A program made the translations under genes and the position numbers. A stretch of 64,000 nucleotides of DNA from Bacillota bacterium (GTDB taxonomy: Bacteria > Bacillota > Clostridia > Peptostreptococcales > Anaerovoracaceae). Below, piece by piece: positions 1 to 7,981 of this stretch. The stretch spans positions 1 to 64,000 of the forward strand of contig JAQYCQ010000021.1 in NCBI GenBank assembly GCA_028724585.1, read 5' to 3'. A model generated the notes under the pieces. It did no database searches. It saw nothing but the letters and a program-made list of their open reading frames with translations, and was not told the origin of the DNA. Positions within the stretch are counted from its first letter, which is position 1; every line of letters starts with the position of its first letter.

Positions 1-455
1 CGTTTTGTGTTCCCCGCAGGCGCGGGGATGATCCTAAATTTTATAATGGAATCGTTTTCGATTCAGAGTGTTCCCCGCAGGCGCGGGGATGATCCAAAGC
101 CAGCGAGTGCCATGATTATGACGGTCGCGTGTTCCCCGCAGGCGCGGGGATGATCCTTGGCAACAGACGACGATGATGTGGTCGGAACTGTGTTCCCCGC
201 AGGCGCGGGGATGATCCTAGAAGCAGTATAAACGATTTCGCGGTATTGTTGTGTTCCCCGCAGGCGCGGGGATGATCCCATCGGCGAAGATCGGCAACAA
301 GGTTCTGGCGAGGTGTTCCCCGCAGGCGCGGGGATGATCCCACTATCACAACACTGGCTAGCAACAACATTATGTGTTCCCCGCAGGCGCGGGGATGATC
401 CCAAAATATTTCATTCAAGTGATCTTAAAACTTGGTGTTCCCCGCAGGCGCGGGG
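1..455 (+). CRISPR. Type I-E-like CRISPR array, trailer end
   Basis: Eight copies of a 28-bp repeat start at 7, 68, 129, 190, 251, 313, 374 and 435. The repeat begins GTGTTCCCCGC, ends GGGGATGATCC and contains a CCCCGC/GCGGGG stem. Seven complete spacers lie between them, six of 33 bp and one of 34 bp (279-312). The last repeat (435-455) keeps only the first 21 bases; its final seven are replaced by CTGTCAT, which marks the distal (trailer) end. Repeat sequence and 61-bp period match subtype I-E arrays, read left to right. Leader and cas genes must lie left of the window. No spacer matches another part of the window by eye. Confidence 0.97.
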
Positions 456-488
456 CTGTCATAACATTTAGGCAAGAAGTGCTTTTCC

Positions 489-517
489 GTGACTTTTCGA
501 AGGATAAAACATATAAT
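489..517 (+). promoter_or_regulatory. Candidate sigma-A promoter of the acidic membrane protein gene
   Basis: GTGACT (489-494), 17 bp, then TATAAT (512-517). Transcription would start near 524 and give a leader of about 55 bases before the ATG at 579. It begins 34 bp after the last CRISPR repeat. Confidence 0.5.
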
Positions 518-578
518 TAATGTAACTTCCAATCGAATTGAGATAAGACGTTTACAGAGAGAAAAAGGAATTGATACG

Positions 579-1265
579 ATGTCAGAAAAAGAACAAGAAG
601 ATATGAGAGCCGAAGGAAATGAGAAGGAGACTGCCCAGACGGAGGATCAGGCGGCAGAGGATAACGCCGAAAAGAGAAGCGCGGATTTTGATTTCGAGAA
701 CGCTGACGAAGCTACTCCATATAAATTCGACATGTCAGACGAAGAGATAGAGAAGGGATCAGCGGTCCGTTTTACGATCATTTTGATCGCTGCTCTGGCG
801 GTCGCTGTCTTTTTCGTATGGTACGCTATACATCTTACGAAAACGCAGAACATTGTGCCTGAACTGGGGACGGTAAAATATGAGGATCTCGTGGAGGATT
901 ACGACCTTCCGGGGGACGCGGACGACCAGGTTGAAGAAGCTTATCTTTCCAAGGCAGAGGTCAGATTCGGCGAAGCTAAAAAATTGCCGGGCGCGTCGCC
1001 TTTCGGAGCAGATAAAAAGTACGAGTTCACAGGCCAGATCTACGCGCCGGATCTCGACAGCGTATACAGCCAGAACGCTGACGCCGCAGGCGCTGAAAAG
1101 GCTATAAAGGGACTGTCTGAGAGTGACCTTAAAGCGGGCGATAAGGTCAAAGTAGAGACAGACAATAAAGGCAGGATAAAGGACGACGACGCGGAAGCTC
1201 TGCAGATGGCCGTTGAGAACAGCTACAAGCCGCTCGAAGACGAGGTGCAGCAGACAGGAAACTAA
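579..1265 (+). CDS. Acidic single-pass membrane protein, unknown function
   Basis: I do not recognise this 228-residue protein. Residues 1-60 are very acidic and low in complexity, predicted to be cytoplasmic and disordered. Residues 63-85 form one clear hydrophobic transmembrane segment. The remaining 140 residues are soluble and probably extracytoplasmic. The start at 579 is preferred because an AAAAGGA site lies just upstream and a promoter-like TATAAT at 512 would fall inside any longer version starting at 489. The gene stands alone between the CRISPR trailer and a rho-independent terminator at 1326. The C-terminal part includes a 'KAGDKVKVETDNKGRI' stretch reminiscent of a small beta-rich fold, but no family can be named. 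No link to CRISPR function is implied. Confidence 0.75.
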   Translation: MSEKEQEDMRAEGNEKETAQTEDQAAEDNAEKRSADFDFENADEATPYKFDMSDEEIEKGSAVRFTIILIAALAVAVFFVWYAIHLTKTQNIVPELGTVKYEDLVEDYDLPGDADDQVEEAYLSKAEVRFGEAKKLPGASPFGADKKYEFTGQIYAPDLDSVYSQNADAAGAEKAIKGLSESDLKAGDKVKVETDNKGRIKDDDAEALQMAVENSYKPLEDEVQQTGN

Positions 1266-1285
1266 CGTCTCTATAGAAGAGTATC

Positions 1286-1317
1286 AGCGCGGAGCGCTTG
1301 CTGTCCGCGGAGCGGAC
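1286..1317. repeat. Pair of GGA-loop mini-hairpins
   Basis: Two perfect hairpins four bases apart: AGCGC-GGA-GCGCT (1286-1298) and GTCCGC-GGA-GCGGAC (1303-1317). They lie between the stop of the preceding gene and its terminator, and belong to the dispersed family described in the findings. Confidence 0.85.
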
Positions 1318-1325
1318 GCCTGATA

Positions 1326-1353
1326 AGAGCCGGGGAGTATGCCGGCTCTTTTT
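1326..1353 (+). terminator. Rho-independent terminator of the acidic membrane protein gene
   Basis: Stem AGAGCCGG (1326-1333) pairs with CCGGCTCT (1342-1349) and is followed by a T run. Confidence 0.85.
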
Positions 1354-1361
1354 CTATACGC

Positions 1362-1392
1362 AAAAAAGGAAGCACCGGTAAGTGCTTCCTTT
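1362..1392 (-). terminator. Rho-independent terminator of tRNA-Ala
   Basis: An 11-bp perfect stem (1365-1375 with 1382-1392) around a six-base loop. On the minus strand it is followed by a T run, directly downstream of the tRNA. Confidence 0.85.
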
Positions 1393-1403
1393 GAGATCTC
1401 CAT

Positions 1404-1479
1404 TGGTGGAGCATAGGGGGATCGAACCCCTGACCTCCAGATTGCGAACCTGGCGCTCTCCCAGCTGAGCTAATGCCCC
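1404..1479 (-). tRNA. tRNA-Ala (anticodon CGC)
   Basis: On the minus strand a 76-base cloverleaf can be drawn. The acceptor GGGGCAT pairs with ATGCTCC, including the G3-U70 wobble that identifies alanine tRNAs. The anticodon loop is TTCGCAA, giving CGC. The T arm contains GGTTCGATCC. The 3' CCA is encoded (1404-1406). This isoacceptor reads GCG codons. A terminator follows at once, so it is probably a single-gene transcript. Confidence 0.96.
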
Positions 1480-1553
1480 AAACTGAAAGCAATTATACGC
1501 CAGTTTAATATAAAAATAAAGTAAAAAACCGTATTTTATTATTTTCGCGTAAG

Positions 1554-1775
1554 TTATTTGAGGTGGAATACCACGCAGCATACGACAGCGATCACGCATA
1601 CCGCTAAGAGCGCGAGCGACTGTGTCTTCATCTTTTTTGTAAAGAAGGGCTCTTTTTCCTGAGCGGCTTCTCCGGATGGAGCGGCGCTTACAGCTTCGCC
1701 TGTAAGATCAGCCTGGCAGTAAGGGCAGACCTTTGCGTCATCAGCGACTTCTCTTCCGCATTTTTTGCAAATCAT
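1554..1775 (-). CDS. Small zinc-ribbon membrane protein
   Basis: This 73-residue protein has an N-terminal zinc ribbon with two CxxC pairs (Cys3, Cys6, Cys17, Cys20). A linker rich in Ala and Glu and a C-terminal hydrophobic anchor (about residues 50-71) follow. An AAGGAG site stands about 8 bases before the ATG. The layout, with zinc ribbon in the cytoplasm and a tail anchor, is common in Clostridia, but the role of such proteins is mostly unknown. The gene is transcribed toward tRNA-Ala and away from tyrA. I cannot assign a function. Confidence 0.8.
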   Translation of the reverse strand: MICKKCGREVADDAKVCPYCQADLTGEAVSAAPSGEAAQEKEPFFTKKMKTQSLALLAVCVIAVVCCVVFHLK

Positions 1776-1916
1776 AGCAGACTCCTTATCTTCTCATGCC
1801 CGGGGGCGGATTGTATTTTTTCTTGTGCTTACAGACTATTATATTTTCATTTTGACTAATGGTCAATGATAAAAAGGCTGGAGGAGCGGCTTCGGTCAAG
1901 TATACATGTTGGTCCT

Positions 1917-1931
1917 GTCCGCGGAGCGGAC
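1917..1931. repeat. GGA-loop mini-hairpin
   Basis: GTCCGC-GGA-GCGGAC, perfect 6-bp stem, in the 302-bp gap between the zinc-ribbon gene and tyrA. The rest of that gap (1776-2077) is AT-rich and holds only the tyrA promoter. Confidence 0.85.
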
Positions 1932-1996
1932 GGAAGCTAAAGGCTTTCTTTCGTTTATACCTGAGAACTGCAGTAATATTCTTTTTTACTGTATTG

Positions 1997-2005
1997 TGCT
2001 ATAAT
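1997..2005 (+). promoter_or_regulatory. Extended -10 promoter of tyrA
   Basis: TGC-TATAAT, an extended -10 element with no convincing -35. Transcription would start near 2012, giving a leader of about 65 bases. Confidence 0.5.
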
Positions 2006-2077
2006 TATCTTAAAATTTTTTTGATCAGCACAGCCGGGAACCGGACTTCCGGGCTGCGGACCGGAGGTTGATATATA

Positions 2078-2968
2078 ATGAGAATAATAGTCGTAGGACT
2101 CGGGCTCATAGGCGGGTCTTTCTGCAAAGCAATAAAAAAATACACAGACCATCATGTCATTGGTATGGATAAGGACGATACGTCTCTGGACCTGGCCATC
2201 TCCATGGAAGCGGTCGATGAGGTCATACCTATGGACAGGCCTGAGATGCTCCGCAGGGGAGATCTGGTCATAGTCGCCATTCCGCCTAAGGACATTATTA
2301 AATTTTTGCTGGATAATAAAGATAAGTTCAAGAAAGGCGCCATCATCACAGATGTGTGCGGCGTCAAAGAGTTCATAGTGTCGCAGGTTCAGGAGCCTCT
2401 GCGCGAGGAGGGTCTGGAATTCATCGGGTCGCATCCTATGGCGGGCACCGAGTACGCCGGATTCGTCTTTTCCAAATCGGATATGTTCGTCAATTCCAGC
2501 TATCTGCTGACTCCGGACGAAAAGACCGACAGGGAGAAGCTCAACGTCCTCAAAAAGCTGGCCTATTCCATAGGATTCAAGAAGGTCATCGAGACAGACC
2601 CGGTGACCCACGACCAGGCTATAGCCTACACTTCGCAGCTGGCCCACATCATTTCGAACTCATACATCAGGAGCACCACACTGCCTAAGGAAAAAGGCTT
2701 CAGCGCGGGCAGCTTCCTCGATATGACCAGGGTGGCACGGCTGGATGAAAATATGTGGTCAGATCTTTTCATATGCAATAAAAAGAATCTGCTGCACGAG
2801 ATAGACCAGCTGCAGGATCATATAGGCGATCTGAGGACTGCTCTCGAGGCGGAAGACAAGCAGGCTCTCATGCAGCTGCTGCACAAGGGCCGCATGCTCA
2901 AGCAGCAGAATGTGGCAGAGAAGAGAATGATGGCCGAAGAAGACATGGACGACGGCTTCGACAAATAA
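2078..2968 (+). CDS. tyrA: Prephenate dehydrogenase
   Basis: A 296-residue NAD(P)-dependent prephenate dehydrogenase. It would oxidise and decarboxylate prephenate to 4-hydroxyphenylpyruvate in tyrosine synthesis. A Rossmann GLGLIGGS motif opens the protein (residues 7-14). The family motifs 'GSHPMAGTEY' and 'THDQAIAYTSQLAHIISNS' are present, the latter carrying the substrate-binding His in the helical dimerisation domain. The length is that of a monofunctional TyrA; no chorismate mutase or ACT domain is attached, so feedback control, if any, is not visible. GGAGG precedes the ATG. Citrate synthase follows after 49 bases without a terminator, so the two may be cotranscribed, although their pathways are not directly linked. 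Confidence 0.93.
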   Translation: MRIIVVGLGLIGGSFCKAIKKYTDHHVIGMDKDDTSLDLAISMEAVDEVIPMDRPEMLRRGDLVIVAIPPKDIIKFLLDNKDKFKKGAIITDVCGVKEFIVSQVQEPLREEGLEFIGSHPMAGTEYAGFVFSKSDMFVNSSYLLTPDEKTDREKLNVLKKLAYSIGFKKVIETDPVTHDQAIAYTSQLAHIISNSYIRSTTLPKEKGFSAGSFLDMTRVARLDENMWSDLFICNKKNLLHEIDQLQDHIGDLRTALEAEDKQALMQLLHKGRMLKQQNVAEKRMMAEEDMDDGFDK

Positions 2969-3017
2969 AAGATCGGGAGCACGCGAAGTTTTATATATAT
3001 TATGGAGAAAAAAGAAA

Positions 3018-4436
3018 ATGTTAAGCACAACCAGCTATAAAGGCGGATTTGGAAACGTAACCCACGAGGAAGCGCTCCGCTTCAAGGCCAGAGAAGACAA
3101 GTTCATAGAAGATAACTCCCTCCAGCTCAAGGAGAACATGGACATAGAGAAGGAGCTCTATGACAAGTACAACGTAAAGCGCGGACTGAGAAACAAGAAC
3201 GGCACCGGCGTATGCGTCGGCCTGACCCGTATCGCCGATGTACACGGCTATGATATAGACGAGAACGGCAAAAAGGTCCCGGTTCCCGGCAAGCTCTATT
3301 ACAGGGGGATCAGCGTAGAGGACATCATAAAAGGCTGCTGGGCTGACGACAGGTTCGGCTACGAAGAGGCCAGCTTCCTCCTCCTGTTCGGCAGACTCCC
3401 TAACAGGGATGAGCTGAAGGAATACAAGGCGATACTGGGAGCAAGACGCCAGCTGCCACAGGGCTTCATCATCGACCATATCCTGACCAGCCCGTCCAAG
3501 AGCATCATGAACCAGCTGGCAAGAGAAGTCCTGGCCCTCTATTCCTACGATCAGCATCCTGACGATATCAATATCGAAAACGTATTCAGGCAGTCTATAC
3601 TCCTGCTGGGATATTTCCCTACCCTGGTGGCATATTCCTATCAGGCAAAGCGCTCTCACTTCGACAAGCAGAGCATGCACCTCCACTATCCGGAGCCTGA
3701 GCTCTCGACAGCCGAGAACATCCTGAGGATGATAAGGCCGACAGGCGAATACACCGATATAGAAGCCAAGGTCCTCGATACCTGCCTGATCCTCCATGCT
3801 GAGCACGGCGGCGGCAACAACTCTACCTTCACTATCCACACGGTTTCATCCACTAATACCGACACCTATTCCGCGATCGCTGCCGGCATAGGCTCACTCA
3901 AAGGACCTCGTCACGGCGGTGCCAGCAGATCAGTCATATATATGATGAACGATCTCAAGGAAAACGTATCTGATATCAGGGATTTTGACCAGATAGACAG
4001 ATACCTCCGCAGGGTAGCCCGCGGAGAAGCGAACGATGGCTCAGGTCTTATATACGGTGTAGGCCATGCTATTTACACTATCACAGATCCGAGAGCCCAG
4101 CTCCTCAAGGGTATGGCGAAAAAGATCGCTAAGGAAAAGGGCCTAATGGACGAGTTCAGAGTCTACGATTATATCGAGAACAATGCCTCCAGGATCCTCT
4201 CAGAGTATCTGGGCACAGAGATACAGGTACCTGCCAACATCGATCTCTATTCCGGCTTCGTTTACAGGGCGCTCGGCATCCCTATGGATCTGGTAACGCC
4301 TATGTTCGCTACTGCCAGAGTAGCAGGCTGGTGCGCTCACCGCATCGAGGAAGTATCCGGCGACAACAAGATCATCCGTCCTGCCTATCAGTGGATCGCG
4401 GATTATCACGATTACAAGCCTATCAAAGACAGGTAA
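3018..4436 (+). CDS. gltA: Citrate synthase
   Basis: A 472-residue citrate synthase. It condenses oxaloacetate with acetyl-CoA to give citrate. The three catalytic residues of the family are in place: His263 in 'HAEHGGGNNST', His299 in 'GPRHGGAS' and Asp409 in 'NIDLYSG'. The 'GVGHAIY' motif near residue 346 is also present. The N-terminal 60 residues before the core are longer than in the roughly 370-residue short forms, as in other clostridial long forms. The start has a GGAG site nine bases upstream. The gene probably supplies 2-oxoglutarate for glutamate synthesis. A methylcitrate synthase cannot be excluded, but no prp genes are nearby. Confidence 0.92.
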   Translation: MLSTTSYKGGFGNVTHEEALRFKAREDKFIEDNSLQLKENMDIEKELYDKYNVKRGLRNKNGTGVCVGLTRIADVHGYDIDENGKKVPVPGKLYYRGISVEDIIKGCWADDRFGYEEASFLLLFGRLPNRDELKEYKAILGARRQLPQGFIIDHILTSPSKSIMNQLAREVLALYSYDQHPDDINIENVFRQSILLLGYFPTLVAYSYQAKRSHFDKQSMHLHYPEPELSTAENILRMIRPTGEYTDIEAKVLDTCLILHAEHGGGNNSTFTIHTVSSTNTDTYSAIAAGIGSLKGPRHGGASRSVIYMMNDLKENVSDIRDFDQIDRYLRRVARGEANDGSGLIYGVGHAIYTITDPRAQLLKGMAKKIAKEKGLMDEFRVYDYIENNASRILSEYLGTEIQVPANIDLYSGFVYRALGIPMDLVTPMFATARVAGWCAHRIEEVSGDNKIIRPAYQWIADYHDYKPIKDR

Positions 4437-4494
4437 GATACCATTGCCCTGCCGGGGCAGAAGAAAAGTCATATATCAACAGAATAAAAAATAC

Positions 4495-4509
4495 GTCAGC
4501 TCCGCTGAC
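4495..4509. repeat. TCC/GGA-loop mini-hairpin
   Basis: GTCAGC-TCC-GCTGAC, perfect 6-bp stem, immediately before the bidirectional terminator at 4514. Confidence 0.85.
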
Positions 4510-4513
4510 AGAG

Positions 4514-4568
4514 AAAAGGGGGTGTCTCAAAAGTAGCAATCTGCTACTGATGGGGCACCTCCTCTTTT
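4514..4568. terminator. Branched bidirectional terminator, copy 1
   Basis: A-run, outer stem (GGGGGTGTCTC with GGGGCACCTCC, using G-U pairs), inner hairpin GTAGCA-ATC-TGCTAC, then a T-run. It lies between the converging citrate synthase and response regulator genes. A second copy with compensated stem changes is at 62377-62437, also between converging genes. The shape is that of a rho-independent terminator working in both directions. Confidence 0.75.
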
Positions 4569-4690
4569 GGTGTTGAAATTCCAAAGGAAATCTGCGATCA
4601 ATACAATTTTGGATTTTCACTGCGAATTCGTATTTCCGCAAAAAATGCGTACTCTAACCATAGGACCATCTGAAGGCTGATCGTTTTACA

Positions 4691-4705
4691 GTCCGCGGAG
4701 CGGAC
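4691..4705. repeat. GGA-loop mini-hairpin
   Basis: GTCCGC-GGA-GCGGAC, 11 bases beyond the 3' end of the response regulator gene. Confidence 0.85.
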
Positions 4706-4715
4706 ACGGAAAAAC

Positions 4716-5455
4716 TCATAATTTTCTGCTTTTCCGGTATTGGGACGGAAGCATGCCTTCCTTGCGTTTAAAGACCTTCGAGAAATACGAGGAATCAGAA
4801 AAATTCAGATCCATGGCGATTTCATATATTGGGGCATCCGAATAAAGCAGCATGTTTTTGGAAGGCTGAATTTTGAGATTCGTGATGTAATCCGTGAATG
4901 ATATACCTGTCTTCTGTTTGAAATAGCGGCTGAAGTATTTTTCGCTAAAGCCGAACATAGAAGCAGTATCCTTTACGGTCAGGTCTTCAAGAAAATGCTG
5001 ATCGATATAGTCGAGAATATTCTGAATGCTGTCTGTATATTCGGCGCGGCCGGACGATGAAGGAGCGGATTTGTTTATTTCCTTTATTACCTGATCCAGA
5101 CTGGCATATAGATCATCAGGAGCAACCGGCTTGAGAAGAAAGTCTGCCACCTTGTATTTCACAGCCTGCTGGGCATATGAAAAGTCATTGTAGGCTGTTA
5201 TGATGATTGTTTTAACATTGGGCAGAAAGTTAATGATCTCATGCTGTGCATCAAGCCCGCTGCACTGCGGCATCGAGATATCCATAAGTATTATATCCGG
5301 CATGTGCTGACGGGCCATTTTTACAGCATCTGTGCCTGTGGCAGCGTCACCGACAAACCGTATGTTGGAATATCTGCGCTGTATAATCACTGTATAATCA
5401 TATGAAGGGCTTTGCGTTCAAGCGGTTCATCTTCACAGATCAGTAATTTGTACAT
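4716..5455 (-). pseudogene. AraC-type response regulator, frameshifted by an 11-bp duplication
   Basis: Read with one copy of the duplication removed, this is a full two-component response regulator of about 243 residues. The start is ATG at 5455, followed by 'MYKLLICEDEPLERKALHMIIQ', the first strand and acidic pair of a REC domain. The duplicated CTGTATAATCA (5379-5389 and 5390-5400) puts a TGA after codon 22 and shifts the frame. The rest is open from an internal GTG at 5390 (224 residues). It contains the phosphoacceptor Asp37, Lys87 and a C-terminal AraC helix-turn-helix (about 125-224). A protein made from the GTG would keep DNA binding but lack the acidic residues needed for phosphorylation. 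The gene follows its histidine kinase and would be expected to control the pduB-glpF-dehydratase genes. Slippage could restore the frame. Confidence 0.85.
5379..5400. repeat. 11-bp tandem duplication inside the response regulator
   Basis: Two exact head-to-tail copies of CTGTATAATCA. Deleting one restores an unbroken REC reading frame, so this is the cause of the frameshift. Confidence 0.95.
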
Positions 5456-5526
5456 AAATATCCGAAGTCCCTTCTCTTTCCTCTGTATCACGAAATTCTC
5501 TCTGCCTTCTGACAGATTGCTGTTAC

Positions 5527-5541
5527 GCGCGCTCCGCGCGC
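5527..5541. repeat. TCC/GGA-loop mini-hairpin between kinase and regulator genes
   Basis: GCGCGC-TCC-GCGCGC, in the 106-bp gap between the kinase stop and the regulator start. Most two-component pairs overlap or nearly touch, so the gap may result from arrival of this element. Confidence 0.8.
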
Positions 5542-5561
5542 ATGAATGCGCCGGGCGGTCT

Positions 5562-6782
5562 TCAGTGGAATATGACAGGCAGCAGAAGGGTCAGCTTTGT
5601 AAAAGATCCTGTAATGCTTTCCACTGTGATACCGTAGCGGCTGCCGTATATGGTCTTTATCCGAAGCTGTGTGTTTGCAAGGCCAAGACCGTGGTCAGGA
5701 TTATCTTCTATGCGTCCGGCATCAAGGTCGGCAATGATTTCCGCAGGCATGCCGCAGCCGTTGTCCCGTATTATTATCTCCAGCTCTTTTCCGCGCGAGC
5801 CGCGCCGTTTTCTTATCGTTATGTCGACCTGGCCGTCTGATGTACAGTCCTTAAGGCCGTGTATTATAGCATTTTCAACAAGAGGCTGCAGAGTCATGCT
5901 GGGTATACGGCAGTCATTGAGACTGCTGTCTGTGCGTATATCAAATTTTATGCGGCTGCCCAGCCTCAGTTTCTGTATGTTCAGATAATGGCCGAGGTTG
6001 TCAAGCTCCTGAGCGATTGTTACAGTATCTGTCTGCGTTTTTACAGTATATCTGAGATAATCGGACAAATCGTATATGAGCTGCTCTGTTTCAGGCGCAT
6101 CCTCTATCATAGCAGTACGGGCTATGGAGTTGAGAGCATTGAAAAGGAAATGAGGATTCATCTGAGCCTGTATGCGTTTCAGAGTCTGCTCTGTGACTAT
6201 CTGCTGCAGACGTATACGCTCCATGGTTTCTTCTGACAGTCTCTGCTGCATCAGTGATTTGTAGCCTTCTTCCGCCATGAATTCCGAAAGAAAACCGTAA
6301 AAACGCAGTGATTTCTGCAGGTATTCACCTGTAACAACATCAAGTTCAGCCACAGCGCTGTCAAGTTTTTTCTCTTCTATCCCAAAACGCTCCGCGAGCT
6401 TAGCAGTGTTTACAAGCGGTCTGTCTGATTCGCGTATGAGAACCTGTCCTCCCAGAACTCCGCCTATGGCTCGACCCTCGACTATGATGGGTACGGCGCA
6501 GTCCTTTATGCCGCAGTGACAGTTGTAGATAATTGAGCGTCCCTGTTCTATGGAGGCGTGAAGGGCGTTTCTGTCGCATTCAATGCAGCCTTTCATGCCC
6601 TTGTCAGAGGATCTGATCAGGCGGCAGAAAGATGTGAAGTTGCTGAGCGAGGATATAGGTGTTCCGTCAGGATTAACCGTGACTACTGAAAAGTTGACTA
6701 TATCGGACAGACCGGACTGGATTCTGCTGATATCTTCTTTATCCAGCAGTTTCTCAAGCGTAAACTCAACAGCTGTATCCAT
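5562..6782 (-). CDS. PocR-domain LytS-type histidine kinase
   Basis: A 406-residue sensor kinase without membrane segments. Residues 8-165 are a PocR ligand-binding domain with its cysteine-rich signature (Cys53, Cys66, Cys69, Cys88, Cys90, Cys95; 'CHCGIKDCAVPI'). PocR domains are known from regulators of propanediol and glycerol use and are thought to bind small diols or related metabolites. A coiled linker leads to a LytS-type phosphoacceptor, His211 in 'QMNPHFLFNALNSIA'. A HATPase domain with 'NAIIHGL' and 'DNGCGM' follows. A GGAGG site fixes the start. The gene is divergent from pduB, and its partner regulator lies downstream. The likely role is cytoplasmic sensing of glycerol or 1,2-propanediol to induce the dehydratase operon. 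Confidence 0.9.
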   Translation of the reverse strand: MDTAVEFTLEKLLDKEDISRIQSGLSDIVNFSVVTVNPDGTPISSLSNFTSFCRLIRSSDKGMKGCIECDRNALHASIEQGRSIIYNCHCGIKDCAVPIIVEGRAIGGVLGGQVLIRESDRPLVNTAKLAERFGIEEKKLDSAVAELDVVTGEYLQKSLRFYGFLSEFMAEEGYKSLMQQRLSEETMERIRLQQIVTEQTLKRIQAQMNPHFLFNALNSIARTAMIEDAPETEQLIYDLSDYLRYTVKTQTDTVTIAQELDNLGHYLNIQKLRLGSRIKFDIRTDSSLNDCRIPSMTLQPLVENAIIHGLKDCTSDGQVDITIRKRRGSRGKELEIIIRDNGCGMPAEIIADLDAGRIEDNPDHGLGLANTQLRIKTIYGSRYGITVESITGSFTKLTLLLPVIFH

Positions 6783-7174
6783 GCAAATACCTCCGGAAAT
6801 CAGGCAATTGGAAGCAATAAGTTAATTTACTATACCGTATTAATGTAATTGTTTCAAACGTGATTTGGTATTCTCCTGCGCTGGCTGATCACCGGCGTAT
6901 GGTAAAATTTCCACCTGAAAATGGCGTAAAATGCATGTTTTTGGCTGCGAAAAGCGAAAAATTACCAGATCGAGTCAGAAAATAGTGCGATAAACAGGCA
7001 CCAGATTTCCAGTGTATAAAGTAGTGGCATGTTAATATTTTCGCAGGTAATAACGCAGACTGCGTCTGGATGCGTCTGTCATCTGAAGCACAGAAAGCAG
7101 GCACCAGAAGCAGTGATTTAAGACAGACGGCAGGCGGCATGGCAGGCCGTTCTGGCAAAACAGGAGATTTCAGC
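6783..7174. promoter_or_regulatory. Divergent control region between kinase gene and pduB
   Basis: This 392-bp AT-rich region must hold promoters for both directions. No strong -35/-10 pair is visible. Repeats are present: CAGGCACCAGA at 6995-7005 and again at 7098-7108; TGCGTCTG at 7061-7068 and 7071-7078 (one helical turn apart); the palindrome CAGAC-TGC-GTCTG at 7056-7068; and GTCTGTC (7074-7080) facing GACAGAC (7122-7128). Direct repeats with a 10-bp period would suit an AraC-type regulator. The GTCTGTC/GACAGAC pair would fold the leader before the pduB ribosome site. Confidence 0.5.
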
Positions 7175-7948
7175 ATGGATAACGAACTGATCAACAGCAT
7201 ACTGAGCTCTGTAGGCAGTACAGATACAGACATGCCTGCAGAAGAAGGTCCGATAAGGAGCAATCTGACCGAATTTATCGGTACAGGTACAGGCGATACA
7301 ATCGGTCTTGTCATCGCCAACCTTGACTATCACATCAGGGAGAGTATAGATCTGGCTCCTCAATATCGCTCTATAGGCATCGTGAGTTCCAGAACAGGCG
7401 GAGCACCTCACGTCATGGCTGCGGACGAGGCTGTAAAAGCGACGAACACCATTATTAAAAGTGTCGAGTTCTGCCGCGATACAAAGGGCGGGGCCGGACA
7501 TGGCAGCACGATAATATTTGCGTCAGAGGATGTGGCTGATTCAAGGCGTGCAGTGGAAGTCATGCTTTCAGTGCTTGACAGGCAGTTCATGAATGTCTAC
7601 GGCAATGATGCAGGACATATTGAACTGCACGCTTCGGCACGTGCCAGTTATGCCTTGGAGGCAGGCTTCGGAGCACCTGTGGGTAAAGCATTCGGAATCA
7701 CAGTGGGGGCACCGGCTGCCATAGGCATGCTTATGGCTGATGCAGCTCTGAAAACAGCAGACGTGGATCTGGTATCTTATTCAAGCCCTCAGGTCGGAAC
7801 ATGCTATTCAAATGAGATCATCATAACGTTTTCAGGCGATTCGGGTGCCGTTAGGCAGGCGGTTGATGCTGCGGGCGAAGTTGGCATGTCCCTGCTGGGA
7901 AGCATGGGGAGCAGACCGCAGCCGACCATACCGCACGATGATAAATAG
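7175..7948 (+). CDS. pduB: Microcompartment shell protein PduB-like
   Basis: A 257-residue tandem-BMC trimer shell protein, closely similar along its whole length to PduB of the propanediol-utilisation microcompartment. Recognisable stretches include 'LTEFIGTGTGDTIGLVIAN', 'ADEAVKATNT', 'RDTKGGAGHGS', 'YGNDAGHIELHASARASYALE' and 'SGDSGAVRQAV'. The N-terminus (MDNELINSILSSV) matches the PduB helix that ties the enzyme core to the shell in Salmonella. The start at 7175 is chosen because CAGGAGA lies just upstream and it aligns with PduB; an upstream in-frame ATG at 7070 would add unrelated residues. glpF follows after 33 bases. Oddly, no other shell gene (PduA, J, K, N, T, U) is in the window. 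Confidence 0.93.
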   Translation: MDNELINSILSSVGSTDTDMPAEEGPIRSNLTEFIGTGTGDTIGLVIANLDYHIRESIDLAPQYRSIGIVSSRTGGAPHVMAADEAVKATNTIIKSVEFCRDTKGGAGHGSTIIFASEDVADSRRAVEVMLSVLDRQFMNVYGNDAGHIELHASARASYALEAGFGAPVGKAFGITVGAPAAIGMLMADAALKTADVDLVSYSSPQVGTCYSNEIIITFSGDSGAVRQAVDAAGEVGMSLLGSMGSRPQPTIPHDDK

Positions 7949-7981
7949 AGAATGCAGTCATGGAAGGAGAGGGACAGACAT

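Noticed and set aside
63..418. Two long reading frames on the minus strand across the CRISPR array
   Set aside because: They consist of the repeated peptides from the 28-bp repeat (SSPRLRGT, DHPRACGEH, IIPAPAGNT) and have no ribosome site. They are an artefact of the array.
4514..4568. Insertion-sequence end (GGGTGTCTCAAAA-like)
   Set aside because: The motif resembles ends of some insertion sequences, but no transposase, inverted partner or target duplication is seen, and the second copy changes the motif with compensation. A terminator fits better.
7021..7045. Possible sigma-54 promoter (TGGCATG) before pduB
   Set aside because: The required GC 12 bp after the GG is absent (TT is found), and the regulator is of AraC type rather than a sigma-54 activator.
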